Assembly (NCBI GenBank): GCA_034509425.1
Contig: JAVTVJ010000070.1
Location: 310,001 to 374,000, forward strand
Direction of reading: 5' to 3'
Source of the DNA: Eopsaltria australis
Lineage: Eukaryota > Chordata > Aves > Passeriformes > Petroicidae
Length of the DNA: 64,000 nucleotides
Below are positions 11,846 through 25,599 of the stretch, piece after piece (position 1 is the stretch's first letter; each line of letters starts with the position of its first letter). A program made the translations under genes and the position numbers. The notes beneath the pieces were generated by a model. The model had not been told where the DNA came from and did no database searches. It saw only the letters and a list, made by a program, of their open reading frames with translations.

Positions 11846-14800
11846 TGTCTTTATCTGGTTTGGCTGAGCTAAAACTTTGGAATGGAGAGCTAGAAACAGT
11901 AAATACCAAATAGGGGAAAAGTGGAAGGTGCAGGAAGGTGAATGATTTCTCACTTTAGGATTATTGAAGCAATTATCAATATTATTTGTGAACAAAGCAA
12001 AGTTGCTCAAAGATGTGAAAACTGTGTTACAAGCACTTACAGATTCCTGTAAGAAACCACAAAAACTGAAACTAAATACTTTAGGTAAGTGATGGCTACA
12101 CAAAGATAAAAATAAATCTCTCAGTAGTATGGGTAGAGAAACTGTTTAAACAACTACAAGGCAGGAATAAGAAGAAGTAAATGGTGGCTATTTTTTTCTG
12201 CCTTCTATGGCAATATTGACATGGAAATGATGAAAATGTGCATTGAAAAAGGAATAAAGAAATAATATATAAGAGAAAGGTAACAAAAAAATTGAGGCAC
12301 TGAGGTTCTTCTGTCCAAGGAGACTGCTTGTAGAGGGTGAGGAAACCTTGCCACTAGGGAGTGTAGAACAGAAGAGGGAGTTAGGCTGTGTCATTCAGCT
12401 CTGCCTGGTGCTCCTCATGAGTCAGATGCTGCCATGTTAGAAAGAGCAGAGCACACAAAATAAAGTAGATTTGCACATGGACAGAAAGGAAAAGAGGTAA
12501 TGACTCACACAAAGTAAACATGACAAAGGTCTGTTTGAGAAACTCCAAAAACACTGCACTTAATTCCAACCTTAGGGTAGATGCTGACAAGTCACTTCAT
12601 CTTTTTATGGTTTGAGCCTTCTGCAAAATGATTCTGATTCATCTGTTGCCTGTTTTGCTCTTGAAAGGAAATCATGACTGTTTGAGAAAAGACTTCCTCT
12701 GGTGCACAATGGGTTTTTGCATACAGAATTCCTGAACTGTGGCCTTAGTCCATCTAAGAGTGGCGTCTGTCTTTCACTGGAGCCCATATGCTCTCTCCCT
12801 AAATGCACACAGTACACATCATAAAGTAGTCTGTTATCTCTGAAGCGAGTGATGATAATAATAGATATAAGGCTGATAATTACAGTAATAGTCAATGATT
12901 TACTGATAGATCTCTAGGTTAGACATAATTGATTCTGAAAGTGAATAAGACCTATATTTACCCAGTAAACACATGGTTTTAATGCAGTTGCTGGAACAAG
13001 CTATTTGCACCAGAGGAATTATAAGCATTTTAGGATTTACATTACGAGTTTCTTCCAGCTCACAACACAGAGGGCATATTTAGCTGGGCAAGGCTGCACA
13101 GTTTCTGCCTTTGCTCTGCTGGTTTCAGGAATGAGCATATTGGACTTAATTTTCCAAACTTGTCTGCCCAACTCTCACTAGCATTACATTCAATTAGGAA
13201 GAACACCAAAAACAATTTAAAACAAATAACAAAAGGAGGAATCTACAATGAATAAAGTTCCTTGCTTTTCTGAAATGGCCATCCCACTTTCTCAGCTGCT
13301 GAGATTACCTCAAGAGAGTAAGATAACTACACGTTTTTCAGTTTATCTCAAGTCTCCACAGTGAGTCTTAATTTTCTAAGTGTGTGTGTATTTTAAAACA
13401 GCTTTCCTTGTAAATCCAAATGATATAGGCATGGTCTCTTAATGGTTTGTTTTTATGTCCAGTATTAATTTGTGTGACTCATTTACTCAACCTTCTGCTG
13501 TATGCCACAGAGGAATCAAATAGTTATTATTATTGTAATTTTGGCCCATGCTAGTGCCAGGTTATTCAGTGTGTCTCACGTCACATTAACTCTCCCAGCT
13601 TACACAAGGTTTTTTATGCCTGCTATGTGGCAGTTTTGTCAATTTAACTGAGGATTTTCAGTTGCCCCTGATTTCACAAGTGCATCCCAAAATAAATATT
13701 ATAATTTAGGTTTGGTTTTATAACAGCTATGCTCAGATGTATAAAAGTGACCTCAGCATGTATGGTTTGAAAATTGCTTTGGAAAAAAGCTCACCCTGGA
13801 AGGATATTTGAGACAGATGTGTCCTACTAGCCAGTTCAGTCCCTTTTGAAGTTAGTTTAAAATAAATATCAAGCCTTTTCTTTCTAATGTTAAATTATTT
13901 AGCATCTGTCTCTGGACCTGTACCTTTATCTTCTGCTGTGCAGTTAAAGTACTCTGTTTATTATTTCCTGCCACAGCTGATCCCATATCCTCTCCATCTC
14001 TGTGTTATCAGTGCTTCACATCTTCTAGCAGGTGCTGAAATTTGTTCTCTAAATGTTAATAGAAACGGCAGAGAATTTTGAATGTTCGCTAGCAAGTGTC
14101 CTCCGAAAACCAGCAGTTGAAAGAACCCAACAAAAAGCTCCTGCCAGAAACTATTTGATCATAAACCTCTCAAGCAGAAAATTGGCAATCACTGCAGAAA
14201 CAATTCCTCAGGAAAGTATTCAACTTTCAAATAACCCTGAAACACAACTCAATATCATTTGATTTCCAGCGAGCACATCTAGCAGGCCATCCCTCTACCA
14301 GAAACCAGTGCAAGGTAAAGATTTCATTGCTGTCCCCACAGTCCCTGGAAATTTTATCCTTTAGGAAGAAAGAATACAAAAAATCCTTTTTATTATAATG
14401 ACTGTGATTCCCTACATGTGCTGATTCACACACAAGTGACAAAACCCCAGAAATTCTTGGCTGATTGCTATAAAAGCTCTAACATTTTTGGAAGTCCATA
14501 TATGAGTATACAGAGAGTAAAAATTATCTGTGAAATTTATAAATTCACAATTCTTCCTTCCACACTCCCCTGGTGTGTGTGAGGTGGGAAACACCAGAAG
14601 TGGCTGTATACGTGTGAGTACACTGGATTTGAAGGGCAAAATAGATGTGCCATTAGCTGGCACATACATGGAGCAGAAGGTGAAAGGGAGAAATGGTTTG
14701 GGATCAGACTCTTCCAGTTGCACTCCTGGCTGAAATAACCTTGGAATGAAGCAGGTGGCTTTGCAGAAACCTGCAGGTTGTTAATTGTTCCAGATCTCCT

Positions 14801-16508
14801 AGGTGCCATGTGCAAGGAAACAGAAATAGAGATGTTTACATGCACACTGGTAAGTCTTCATCCACAAACACAAGAGGGCATTTTGCAATAGGAAGCAATT
14901 AAGACTTCTTCCACACAAATACCTCAGTTTTAATGGGAAGCTCTGCAAACAAGGAGAATGAACTGTGAGTGTATCATTAAGATGGGATCAACTCTTGTTG
15001 CTTAGTTGAAAATATCTTTGCAAAGACAAAAATGCAGCAATCAGCAGATTTTGTTTTCTGATCATAAACAAAGAATGTGGGGAGATGGTATGCACATCCC
15101 ATATACCAAAGTTTTATAGAAGGAAAATATCAACTGTAACACAACATTAAATAGAGAAATGTAAGATTATACTCTGAATAAAAAAAATAGCATATAACTT
15201 TTACAAAGTCCAGAGTATATAGTTTTTGCTCTACTACCTCATCTCCTTCAATTTTATTTCTCTCTTTTCACCTCATTAATATCTGTTTTTCAAAAGGTGG
15301 ATTTTTGGACTTAATTAACTTGTAGACTGTGATCACTAATTTTATACATGCTTAAATCATATTACTGACTTGCTATAAGGGAATGTTTCAAAAATACTTA
15401 GTTTACATTCCAGAATGATAAAAAAACTAGCAAAGGCACAAATAAAAAAAGAAAAATCATTTTTAGTCTACTACATTGTTTTTTTATGACATTGGCTCCT
15501 GAAGGGAGTCATTGACCAAGAAGGGAAACTGGGAAGGACTGAAAAGTATTGAACCATGTTGAGTTAGATCAACTCCCAAATATGCAAATATATCTCTTCT
15601 GTAGAAGAAATATAGTCAATTTGTGGGTTGCCTCAAGTCCTGTCCTCTGTGCAAATGAAATTCAGCAAGGCTGATTTTTCAGGATGTGTGTTGATATGTG
15701 CCTGTGCATTAGATGCCAGCCATTAAACCCTCAGTGGTATGTGTGTGTACATATTTGTAGGGAAAAGGAATGAAGTGTGGCAACTGCTTGTGACAAGTCT
15801 TTCACATGTATATGTCTCTGCCTCAGGTAATAACAGTAGCAGAAATGAAAAAAAAATCATTGAAGAGTGGGCTGAAGCATTTTAATTTCAGAATGCATAA
15901 TATATAGCCATAAATAGCTATAAAGGAAACACCAAAGGGATTAAACACCTTTTGAATTTCTGAAAACTGGACCATAATATAAAAGTTTTAATAATTAGTA
16001 TTTCTCATCTAATGTAAATCACAGTAGAGGATTCCAGTAAACTTTCAAGCTTCCAGCTTTGTAAAGCAAAAAATTGAGACGTTGTGTATACTTAGGTTTA
16101 TAATTGGGTATTATTGAAATGATGCACTGATTATAGCATACAGTTTACAGACTGAAAAATAGTAGGAGCTTTCAAACCTTTTAGTAATTTTTAAAATTAC
16201 AGGGAAAGTAAATAGTATTTGTGTCTGCTGGGATATAAGATAGGAGTTTCTGATATATTCCTGCCTAAACCATGGTCTGAACTATTCCTAAACCACTTGC
16301 CAGCAAAAATATATTTTTCTTTCACTCTTGGTGGGAAAACACCAATTTGCTATAGAATTTACAGCGTCTTTTATATCTGTCATATAAAGCATATTCTTAG
16401 TTTTATCCATATTTACAAAAAAATATGTGTCTAGTGAAAGGTAGGAAGACTAAGAAGCTAATTTTGCAGAAACATTTTATTTCTCATCTGCCAGTCTAAT
16501 TTAACATT

Positions 16509-16588
16509 AATAAATACTGTAATAATAAATAACACTTAAGCAATAAATAATAATAAATAACAATAAATAAATAAATAACACTTAAGCA
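16509..16588. repeat. AATA-type microsatellite with a duplicated flank
   Basis: The tract is built of AATAAT and AATA units. The 19-base word AATAAATAACACTTAAGCA occurs twice, at 16524-16542 and 16570-16588. The repeat therefore expanded together with its non-repetitive ACACTTAAGCA edge, probably by slippage or unequal exchange of a 46-base unit. Confidence 0.85.
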
Positions 16589-19500
16589 TATTTTCAACTT
16601 CTTCCTTCCAAACTACTTGTGCTTTTTGTGAGTTGTCTAGTGGCCACTATGGTATTGTTTTAATTTTTCAGAACTACTGTTATTGCTATGACGTTACTTT
16701 CACAATAAGTATTGTGAGAGGGGGAGGAACTCTGACAGATCTTGGAGACAAGCTTTCCCTGATATTCCCTTTATTGTGAGCTTTTAAAACCACAATTATC
16801 AAGCGACCACTTATTAAAAGATAATGAAATTACATCAGATCATCATGAAATTGAGATTTTTGCTTAAGCATTCACACATTAATTAAAATGAAAAGTCCAG
16901 AAATTTCCTTCATGTAGCTGCAGGATGTAAGGATCTCAGCTTCTGAGTGACCTAAAACACTCATTCGTGACAATACCTGAGGCAGATATGTGAGATTGCA
17001 TAGATGGATTGCACTTGGGCAGTGCTTGTATTTTTCCCCCATTGATTATAACATGAACTGAAGGTGCTTAATTTAGATTCAGAGACCTAACTTCTTGACA
17101 TCTCAAGCTATGAAAGATGAATCCTGGCATCTACTGGTGTTACCAGTAGTGACTTTTTGAACCATTCCTTTTAACTACCCCACATAAAATCACTTCACAG
17201 AAGACCTCCTTTTCTCTCATATTTTATTAGGTGGGTTGACAGTGTGTGAGTATTAATTTCTACTACAATCAAGGAACTTTGCAGTGCTGAGAGCAGTAAT
17301 TAATATCTGTGGCCCAAAGACAGTGTCTGAAAATCAGCAACCATTCTTTTATTCAAAGTCTTATAATTCAGCTATTTTACGGTTTTCCATCACTTAATAG
17401 AGGTTTTAAAAAAATTAAAAAATTTAGGTCATTCCCTTCATGGCATAGTGCATCACTAATGCTGGCCCTAGATAATTTGGCAGCACCTCTTTGATGCTTG
17501 GTCACATTTGCTGTTCACCATTCTTACAGGTGGTTTTGCAGATCTCAGGTCAGGTCTGTTCTCTGCTTACTTATTGCTCAGTGAACATGAGCTTAATTGT
17601 CCACAAGAGCAGGACTGTCAATGTAATCAGTGCAAGGGCTGTCACTCTGATTTTCTTTCCTGAAGTATCAAACTTTTATAGCTGCCCTGGCTTGGAGACA
17701 GTCATTGCCTACTTGTGATCTTGCAATCCCACCAACTAAATTTTCTTTCTCTGTAAGGCCAAGCAGCACTTACTAAAATATTGCTGCTGGTTTCTCTTTT
17801 ATCATGTCTTTAAATTCTTGTGAGGTCCATGAAATAGTATGCTGTATCTCTACCTCTGGCCTCAGATTGGAACTCTGACTGAGTATGTCCACCGATATGG
17901 CATGGGCTCAAAACACTGAAAGTGCTGAGGTTCACTCTTGTTCTCTGTTTTTGACTGTGGCTCAAGATTTAGTTTACAGAGACAAGCAGGAGGGTCAAAT
18001 ACTATATTTGCCTAACCATTATTTCAATGAATCCAAGTATAAAATGTATTTTGGATCCATTGAACCACCTTTCACCATACCCAAATTATGTTCTATGAAC
18101 AACTCTGCTATTATCAATGACAAAAGAACAACAAAATTATCCCAGTTAAACTAAGGGTCACTCAGGGTTTTTGACCCAAACTCTTAACTTTTTTCATATT
18201 ATTTTTTATGTTCACACAGCTCATAAAACCTTTGTTCCATATAAGCCTGCAAACAAAATTGCTGCAGGATGTAATGAACTTTGCTGAAAGAGCATCTGGT
18301 AGCCTGTACTTTGCATCTGAGAGCCTGAAGGTCAAGTGAAAGCAGCATGAAGTGACACTGGACTGTTCTGTGTCCCTCCAGTGGTGATGTGTCTCATGGC
18401 TGCCCTGTTTCTCTTATATACGTTTAGTTACAGTACCCACAACGTCTGGAATATCTGAAACAGAGCCCGTGCATGCAGTTTATTTTTGTACTTTAGCCTT
18501 GATATATACCTCTTTTAAAACTCTAATGCTCTTTCAACATTATTTCTTTAATAGAAGTAGCAGAAAGAGGAGTGTCCAGGGCAAGGATGTGGGAATTTGA
18601 GCAGAGATACTATTGTTATGCAGTTATCAAAGATGCTCAACATTTTACAGTTGCAGTTCCCACACCATGAATGCAGCCTCTTTGCTGTCCATTGCTCCTC
18701 ACATGGGGTGTACATTTGCATTATATATAATACATTTTTTCCAAGTTCAGTAGTTAAGAAACATTTTCATTCTTGCTTTTCCTTTATAGCTCAGTCTTAG
18801 GAGGAGTACTCATTACATGGATTTCACTTGAAATGTGTCAGTGGAAAGTAGACAAATCAAGAGGTCTGTTTGGAGATATGGTTTACACAGTCAAGGGGAA
18901 ACTACAGTTATGGGGTTTTTTTGCCCAGGTTCTTGCTTTTATTCCTTTTTCTGCCAGTCTATTTGAAATTCACTAATACACAGCTACTTTTTGAGTATTG
19001 TGAACCTTTTTCTGCTTGTCTTTGGTCAGTTCTGAAAACAAAGTGATCCTATTTTCAGCATGTTCTGATTTCATCAAAATCAGAGAATATTTTGGTTAGT
19101 TTTGATGCTCTCAGAAAACATTTCTTGTGGTTTCTTTGTAAGCATCTGTTTTGTGACAAACTCAGGAGAAAGTGCACTGGCTTGTTTTTTGAGAGAAGTT
19201 TCTTGTAGAGTGGTGTTTTTTATTGGTGTCATCTTGCTGTGAGGGGACTTGTAGGGAAAAAAACAGGTAACTTGTCCAGGCAGGAAAACCATTGAGATCT
19301 GTCCTGAAATCTTTAGCAAAGCAGAATATGCTGAAAAGTGTGAATAGAAGTAATTTAAAAGTGTTAGTTTACAGAAAGCTGCTGTTTAATTTGTGGAGTC
19401 TTTGAAGGAGGTGAGAATGAATGACCTCATGACACCTGATACGGTAGGGCAGGCTGAGAGTACAAGGAGGCAGAAAGATGAGTGAAAAGCATCCACTAGA

Positions 19501-20336
19501 GCCCCCTGCCAAAGTGTTTAGGGAGAATAGTAAGTAGGTGTTATGTGGAATTTACAGCAATAGGGCAGCAATGAAAGACAAGGAAGGAATATAAGTTAGT
19601 TGCAGATGACACCTGATACTTAAAAACCTTTGTCTTTTTTTACCGATATTGATAGTTGATGTTAGGAAACAAACTACAAATATGTCTAGTTCCTCAGGTA
19701 CACACTTTTCTGTACTATATTCTTGAAGAAAATCAACATTCTGACTGCTGCTACAAAGCAGATAAGTACTTATCTGTAGTTCTTAATCTGGAGAGCCAAG
19801 CAGTGAAGGGTGCTGAGCACTGGAGTGAAGTTCTGTCATTTTCTTGCAGTACCTTGGAGATAAGCTGATCCATTTGGGGAATGCAAGACTGACTGCCTTT
19901 TTAAAAGACACAGGGAAATTAGTTGAACGCAAAGATGTATGAAGACAACAGGAGACCCATATTTAGTATACTTTTTCCAGATTCTGTATAAAGAGATATT
20001 TCATCTGGTTTCTAAATTCAACATTCTAACTTTGTCTTGGAAGTTTCACATCTTTCTGATGCTCCTGTATGAACCCACATGGAAGATTAATACTGGAATA
20101 TTATGTTTAATGTTGAAATATTTAGGAATGCAATAACATCTTGCTTTTCTGGGGAATAGTGTCTTTTACATCAGGACACCACTGTGTACAAGTGGGAGTA
20201 ACATTTCAAAGAGGCTAGCAGGACCCTGTGGGCAAGCAACACCTGTAGTAAAAGCCATCCTGTCCAGTTTGATACATATGGCTTCACTCCCTGATTGCAG
20301 GAACTCTAACCTCTAGTGTCTGACTTAACAGAGAAT

Positions 20337-20374
20337 TTGCTTGTTTGCTTGCTTGTTTCCTTCCTTCCTTCCTT
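20337..20374. repeat. Compound TTGC/TTGT and TTCC microsatellite
   Basis: A short tract of TTGC/TTGT units (20337-20356) runs directly into about four TTCC units (20357-20374). It is an ordinary compound tetranucleotide repeat. Confidence 0.85.
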
Positions 20375-21203
20375 TGTATGCATAAGTGTCTGCATTCCTC
20401 ACCCCAACTCTGCCTTGCCCCTGATCTGCCTGCAGCTCCACCTCATGCTCCTTGCCCCTGTCTCCATAAATGGGTGGCACTGACCAACCCTCTTAGGAAG
20501 AGCAGCTGAATATTCTTGTAATCTGTTGCAATCTGTCTTTCTTGCAGAGCCACACAGGGTCAGGTCTGGACTCAGCACCACCACAGACAAGCAAATTTCC
20601 TTCCTCACATAGGGACAGGGGAGTTGCTGCTCCTACAAGCGACAGATGTAATTTAGGCTCCCAAGGGTAGCCAGAGGGACCACTGAGGACTTCATGCAGC
20701 TCTACACCACATGGTACTCTTGCAAGAATGGAAAGATAAAAAATGTCCCTTTCTCCTGGTTTCAGATGTGCTTCCCTTTCTCTGTTCATAGATTAAACTA
20801 AGTACTCTGATTCTGATGTAGGGCTCTAGGGACAAAAGAACAAGACCTCTTCAAAGCCACATAGCATCATTGGTGACATTCACCTGGGGGAGAGGTCTCA
20901 AGGGGAAATGAGCCACTGTTTGCCAGGTGTCACTATGATTCCACCTTTCTCAATGGTCAATAAAATGCAAGTACTACCTCTTTCCAGATGTTCTCCCATA
21001 ACAACATGCAGCATTTCAATCCCATCAAAATATATTTAAAAAACCCATTTTAATCTGTATTATATAGTTACTCTTTCTGAGAGAGTAACAACAGACAGAT
21101 CTGTTAAGACAATCTCCTGGTTCCACCTCATGATGACAATAAACTTTGAAATAAACAAACCCAAAATTGAATTAATGCTCCTTTTTCCCCTGCTCTTCCA
21201 GTG

Positions 21204-21218
21204 TTTTTTTTTTTTTTT
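21204..21218. repeat. Poly(T) run, 15 bases
   Basis: An uninterrupted T run, with a second one of 14 bases at 21643-21656. No retroposed body is recognisable next to either. Confidence 0.75.
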
Positions 21219-22365
21219 CTCAGTGCTTGTCATTCTTTGGAGTACCCAGGCAGTTACACTCAGAGTGGCTGAGGCCAAGAGGAATTTTTTTTCATGAGTT
21301 TTTGAATTTGTGAACATAAGAGAAGGTGAGCTACATCATTTTCTCTGAGATTTCACCCTCTTCTAAGCAGTTATGAGCATCTAGGGGTGCTTACAAAATG
21401 GTTACTTCCTGAAAATTTTCAAAGGCAGTAGAACATAATGAAGTAATTTGCATACACTGAGCCACTCATCAACAAGGTGAAAGAAAAGTCCATTATATTC
21501 ATGAATATTTTGGTGAGTTGGGTTTTTTCAACAAGCATTCACTAAATTAGAGTGGTTGCGTTTGACACTTGAATACCAAATTTAATTTTGCTTTTGGATT
21601 AGGGCTGTTCATCTTACTCACATCTCCTTAAAAATTAACTACTTTTTTTTTTTTTTAACTTCAGAGAGTGTGTAAAGTTGAGAACTTAGGTCACTGAAGT
21701 TCTCTCATACACTATCTAGATTTTTTGATCAGTCAAGAATTTGTTTGCTCTCTGTATAACAAGACACTATCTATGTTCAGCTCATTCAAAAAGACGGGTT
21801 TCACCTATTGTTCTGATACTATGATCAAAGAATGTATATAAATTAAATTATTACTCTTTGAGGTTTAGTGAGGAATGCTCCCAATGTACTGAGGCTTGAA
21901 ATAGTGGCTCTATGCTTCTCAGAAACACATGTAATAATGCACTGAGATTACAAGATAAAGAAAGGTAAAAGTCAAGGAGATTCAAAAATAAAATTATAGT
22001 AAAAATTAAGATAAATACATAGATTTAATTCTATATTTAAACAGGCTTAGTGTTAGATCCATTTAACTGAAGAGTGTATTTCAAAAGAAAAATTTTCCTA
22101 AGACAGGGGAACAGCTCCATCCAAACGATGCACATTTTTCTTGCATGAAAACCTGCTGCAGATAAGGTCAATAATTAGATAGTTTTCATTTCCTGCTTAA
22201 TTTGAAATATTTTTTAAGAAAATCAAACAATGTTGGTTTTTTCTTTGTCTAATACACCTCATGAATTGCTACTAAATACCTATGTGATGAAACAATGGTA
22301 AAGCTCTCTACATATAAAATCAACACACAATGTAATACATGCTCTTATGAGGGAAAAATTACTTT

Positions 22366-22845
22366 CATGGAATCATAAACCTATAGAATGTCTTGGGTTA
22401 GAAGGGACCTTAAAGATCATCTCATTCCAATCCCCCCTGCCATGGGTGACCTTTCACTAGACAGGTTGCTCACAGCCTCATCCAACCTGTCCTTAAAAAC
22501 TCTCAGGGATGGGGCATCCACAACTTCTCTGGGCAACCTGTTCCAGTGCCTCACCACCCTCACAGTAAAGAATTTCTTCCTAAAATCTGATCTAAACCTA
22601 TTCTCAGCTTGAAACTTCACCCTTGCCCTATCACTGTACGACCTTGTAAAAAGTTTTTTTCCGTCTTTCTTGTAGGCTGCCTTCAAGTACTGGAAGGCCA
22701 CAATTAGGTCACACCAAGTCTTCGTCAGGCTGAACAATCCCAATTCTCTCAGCTTTTCCTCACAGGAGAGGTGCTCTATCCCTCTGATCATCTTTGTGGC
22801 CCTCCTCTGGACTCCCTCCAGCAGGACAATGTCCTTCCTAAATCT
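22366..22845 (-). mobile_element. CR1 LINE, 5'-truncated copy, minus strand
   Basis: Read on the minus strand, this is the last 480 or so bases of a CR1 non-LTR retrotransposon: the end of ORF2, a very short 3' UTR, and a degenerate tail made of ATTCTATAGG/ATGATTCCATG-like octamers near 22366-22390. CR1 copies are typically truncated at the 5' side, and here homology fades around 22845. There is no poly(A) tail, which is normal for CR1. The body reads open to its stop, so decay is modest. Confidence 0.93.
22417..22845 (-). pseudogene. CR1 ORF2 C-terminal fragment (reverse-transcriptase polyprotein)
   Basis: This frame encodes roughly the last 140 residues of CR1 ORF2, downstream of the catalytic reverse-transcriptase motifs. 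Recognisable family words are LEGVQRRATKMIRG near the start, LSCEEKLRELGLFSL next, and HWNRLPREVVDAP followed by SLRVFKDRLDEA near the C-terminus. No in-frame stop or frameshift interrupts it. The open frame extends to an ATG at 22855-22857, but the extra residues (RKFRFR) do not match the family, so that start is a chance event at the truncation point. With no endonuclease domain and no RT palm it cannot act on its own. Confidence 0.88.
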
Positions 22846-25599
22846 GAACTTTCTCACTTACGCTTTTTAGAAAGGTGCCAGAATTTGTTTATTCTGCTGG
22901 ATAAAGAAGACCCAAGGCTTCATTTGTTTGGTGTTGTGGTGGCAAATCTTACCCTGGAAAGTGTCCGTGGTTTGTGGTCAAAGCATATTTTTATTTGCAA
23001 AGGTATCTTTGAAGAAGAGTGTGTGAATAGAATAACGCATTAATAGGAAGGTATTAATAATAGATTAGCCACAACTCCAAGTGATTAGGCAATTTTAATT
23101 GACTAAACTAAAAAAATGTCTGCTTTTAACTGAGACCAGAAAAAATAATGGTTAAAAATGAAGAATTTACTGGGTCAAGCAATATTTTAAAATTTTATCT
23201 AGTTTTTTTTTTTTTTTAACTACAGAAAAAACCCTGAGTCTTAAGGTCTTACCAATTCACATTTGATCCATTTTTGCAATTTATCTACATATTTTTCTGC
23301 CATTAATGGAGATTTGTTAATCTTGTAAATTTGAATTTTCTTGCTTTGTTTTTCTGTGTACTTCTGACCTACCTCTGGGCACAGAAGATATTTATGATAG
23401 ATTTATTTAACTTTTTGATCTGTTAAAATTGAAATGCTCCTGGAGTTTATGAACAATGCAATAACAGTTTATATCCTCAAGAAAATACCACATCTATTGT
23501 AGTTTCTTTCAAGGGTAATGACACTTTCTATTATCTCTGTCAAAGTACTACTGTGAATTATCTGAATGAATGTAGCCCATTTCTTTCCTGTTCATAAGCA
23601 GATACAGATTTTTATAGAAACCATCATTACTTGCAAGAATTCGCCAAACAGCAAAGCCATTTTATATTATGGATTGTTTACTATTTTTTCTGTCTGAATT
23701 CTCTGTGAAGTGACTGGCACTTCACTGGCACTACTTCTTTTCCTTTCCTTCATGGAAGTATCTTTTAAAAACCTGTGTCTTATCAATAATGGGGGGAAAA
23801 AATCCATCCATGTCAAATCACTATTGCCTATGCAAGTATATTTGTTTCTGCATATGAAAAGAGGCCGGGTGAACACTAATAGCAACAAAACTCCTTTAAT
23901 AGAAAAATTAACAAAAAAATCTAAAAAGCTTTTCATAGTCACGTGGATTTTTTCAGGAACATCATCTTGGAATATCAATGGCTGGATGGATGGGGGGGTT
24001 CAAGGCATGCCTCCTTTTTGCATTACTCCTTTGACATAAGGTAACTTGTAGAATTGCATTAAGCTGCTCTTGCAGGTCTTTTTATTGCGCTTATCACATA
24101 AGCCACCTTAACCTCCTTATTCACCCTCCAAATATATGCTACAATTAGGAGTAAGTTTGTGACTTTTAACAGCTTTTGGAAAACCACAGATGTTCTGGAT
24201 CTAAGTGTTTTCTTCTGAATAGAGTAACAGCTGTGCAAGCAGGGATGGAGAGCTGAGTGTAGGAAGAAGGCTGACATAGCAAGATTCCTGTCAGCCATAA
24301 TGCATATGTTGAAGTTTCAGAGGTGAGAACAATATATTGCCCTGCTAAAAATCCGGCAAAATCTGAAATAAAATGTGCATTAATAACTTCTGGTTCTGAA
24401 CACTAGATTACAATGCCTTGTGTCCAACTCAGACACCATCCTCCCACCCCCCAGATTTTCAGCTGCACTAAAAAACAAGTTGGAAATAATATTTAAAGGG
24501 ATATTAACTTAATTTCTTATGACCAAAATGAATATTTTAGTAGATTCTCTACATGCAAAATTATTTTTTCTTTTTTTTTGGCATAGCTATATGTAGATGC
24601 TCTTGGGACCAGAAGAATTAACAAAACTGGTTAGTAAAACTGTTGGCTGTTGAAATTTAATTTAAAGTTCCTTGGTGTCTTACATTCTTCCTAATTCTTT
24701 GTCTCTGATGTATCTATCACTCCAACTGGAATATGCATCAGCCTGACTCAAGGGGAAAAATGAGGGAGCATCCTGACATGAGTATGTTTATGACCAAGAC
24801 TTGTAGAAAGAGGACCAGTGAGGTTCCAGGGAAATTAAGGAAATAGCCCATTTCTTAGAAATTAAAAACTCTACCTTTTTGGAACAGTTTAAGCAAGAAT
24901 ATTTCAGGCGTCCAATTTTCTATTAAGTAAGTCCACAAGATCTTCAGATAGATAAAATTCAAAAGGCAGCTGAATAAAGACTCTCTAATGGGGACAGTAA
25001 AGGGAGAAAGGCAAAGTTGACTCAAATTTAGCACTGCCTGTAATAAGTACTTTCCAAGCTCACCAAAAGACAGCTTACAAAGCACCTTTATAAAAAAAAC
25101 CCTTTTAATTTATTTTAATTACTTGAAAAAAATTTTTAGTAGTACATATTGCCTAAAAGAATTTGATTTGATGGAATATGAGATTTCTAAATGAAGAATT
25201 TCATGAAATTAAGAATATATTAAACAACTTAGGAATAAAATAAATGTTTGGAGCACCATATCTATGTCAGAATAAATTAGTTTTAGTTTTTTCTTCCGGA
25301 ATTCTATAACCAAACTCTAAAGTAACTTCAGAGTAAACAAGTTTAATCTTCAGTATAGATCCTTAAAAAGTATGTTTCTTCTAAAATACAAAGTTATTCT
25401 GTCTTTATACATGTTCTTTCTGCACTACTAATACCTGTGTAAATATTAAATCTCCTATAGTGTTTGATCTTTAGGGGGATTATTTTCCTCAGATGAGAAA
25501 GGCTTGGGCTTTATGATAATCAGCTCTGTTCTTTACCCAGGCAGGTGTGAATACATGTAGAACAGGGAAAAGACTGTGATCTGCCATGAATATTTATCA
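22846..25599. other. Non-coding AT-rich sequence
   Basis: No gene is supportable. A 15-base T run sits at 23203-23217. Frames of 103 and 109 codons on opposite strands over 23667-24039 overlap each other and show no domain. The remainder looks like unique AT-rich DNA. Confidence 0.55.
23203..23217. repeat. Poly(T) run, 15 bases
   Basis: An uninterrupted T run within AT-rich sequence, possibly the reversed A tail of an unrecognised retroposon. Confidence 0.75.

Larger units (their letters stand above)
11846..22365. other. Long non-coding stretch
   Basis: About 10.5 kb without a supportable gene. Open frames are 103 codons or shorter and scattered over both strands. The microsatellites at 16.5 and 20.3 kb and the T runs near 21.2 and 21.6 kb are listed separately. 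A mildly GC-richer patch at about 20390-20800 has a splice-acceptor-like TCTTTCTTGCAG, but no exon could be supported. Confidence 0.55.

Noticed and set aside
20390..20800. GC-richer patch with an acceptor-like TCTTTCTTGCAG, considered as an exon
   Set aside because: No conserved protein in the following frame and no matching donor that gives a credible exon.
22771..23043. 90-codon plus-strand frame overlapping the CR1 copy
   Set aside because: Antisense shadow of the CR1 ORF2 end running into unique DNA.
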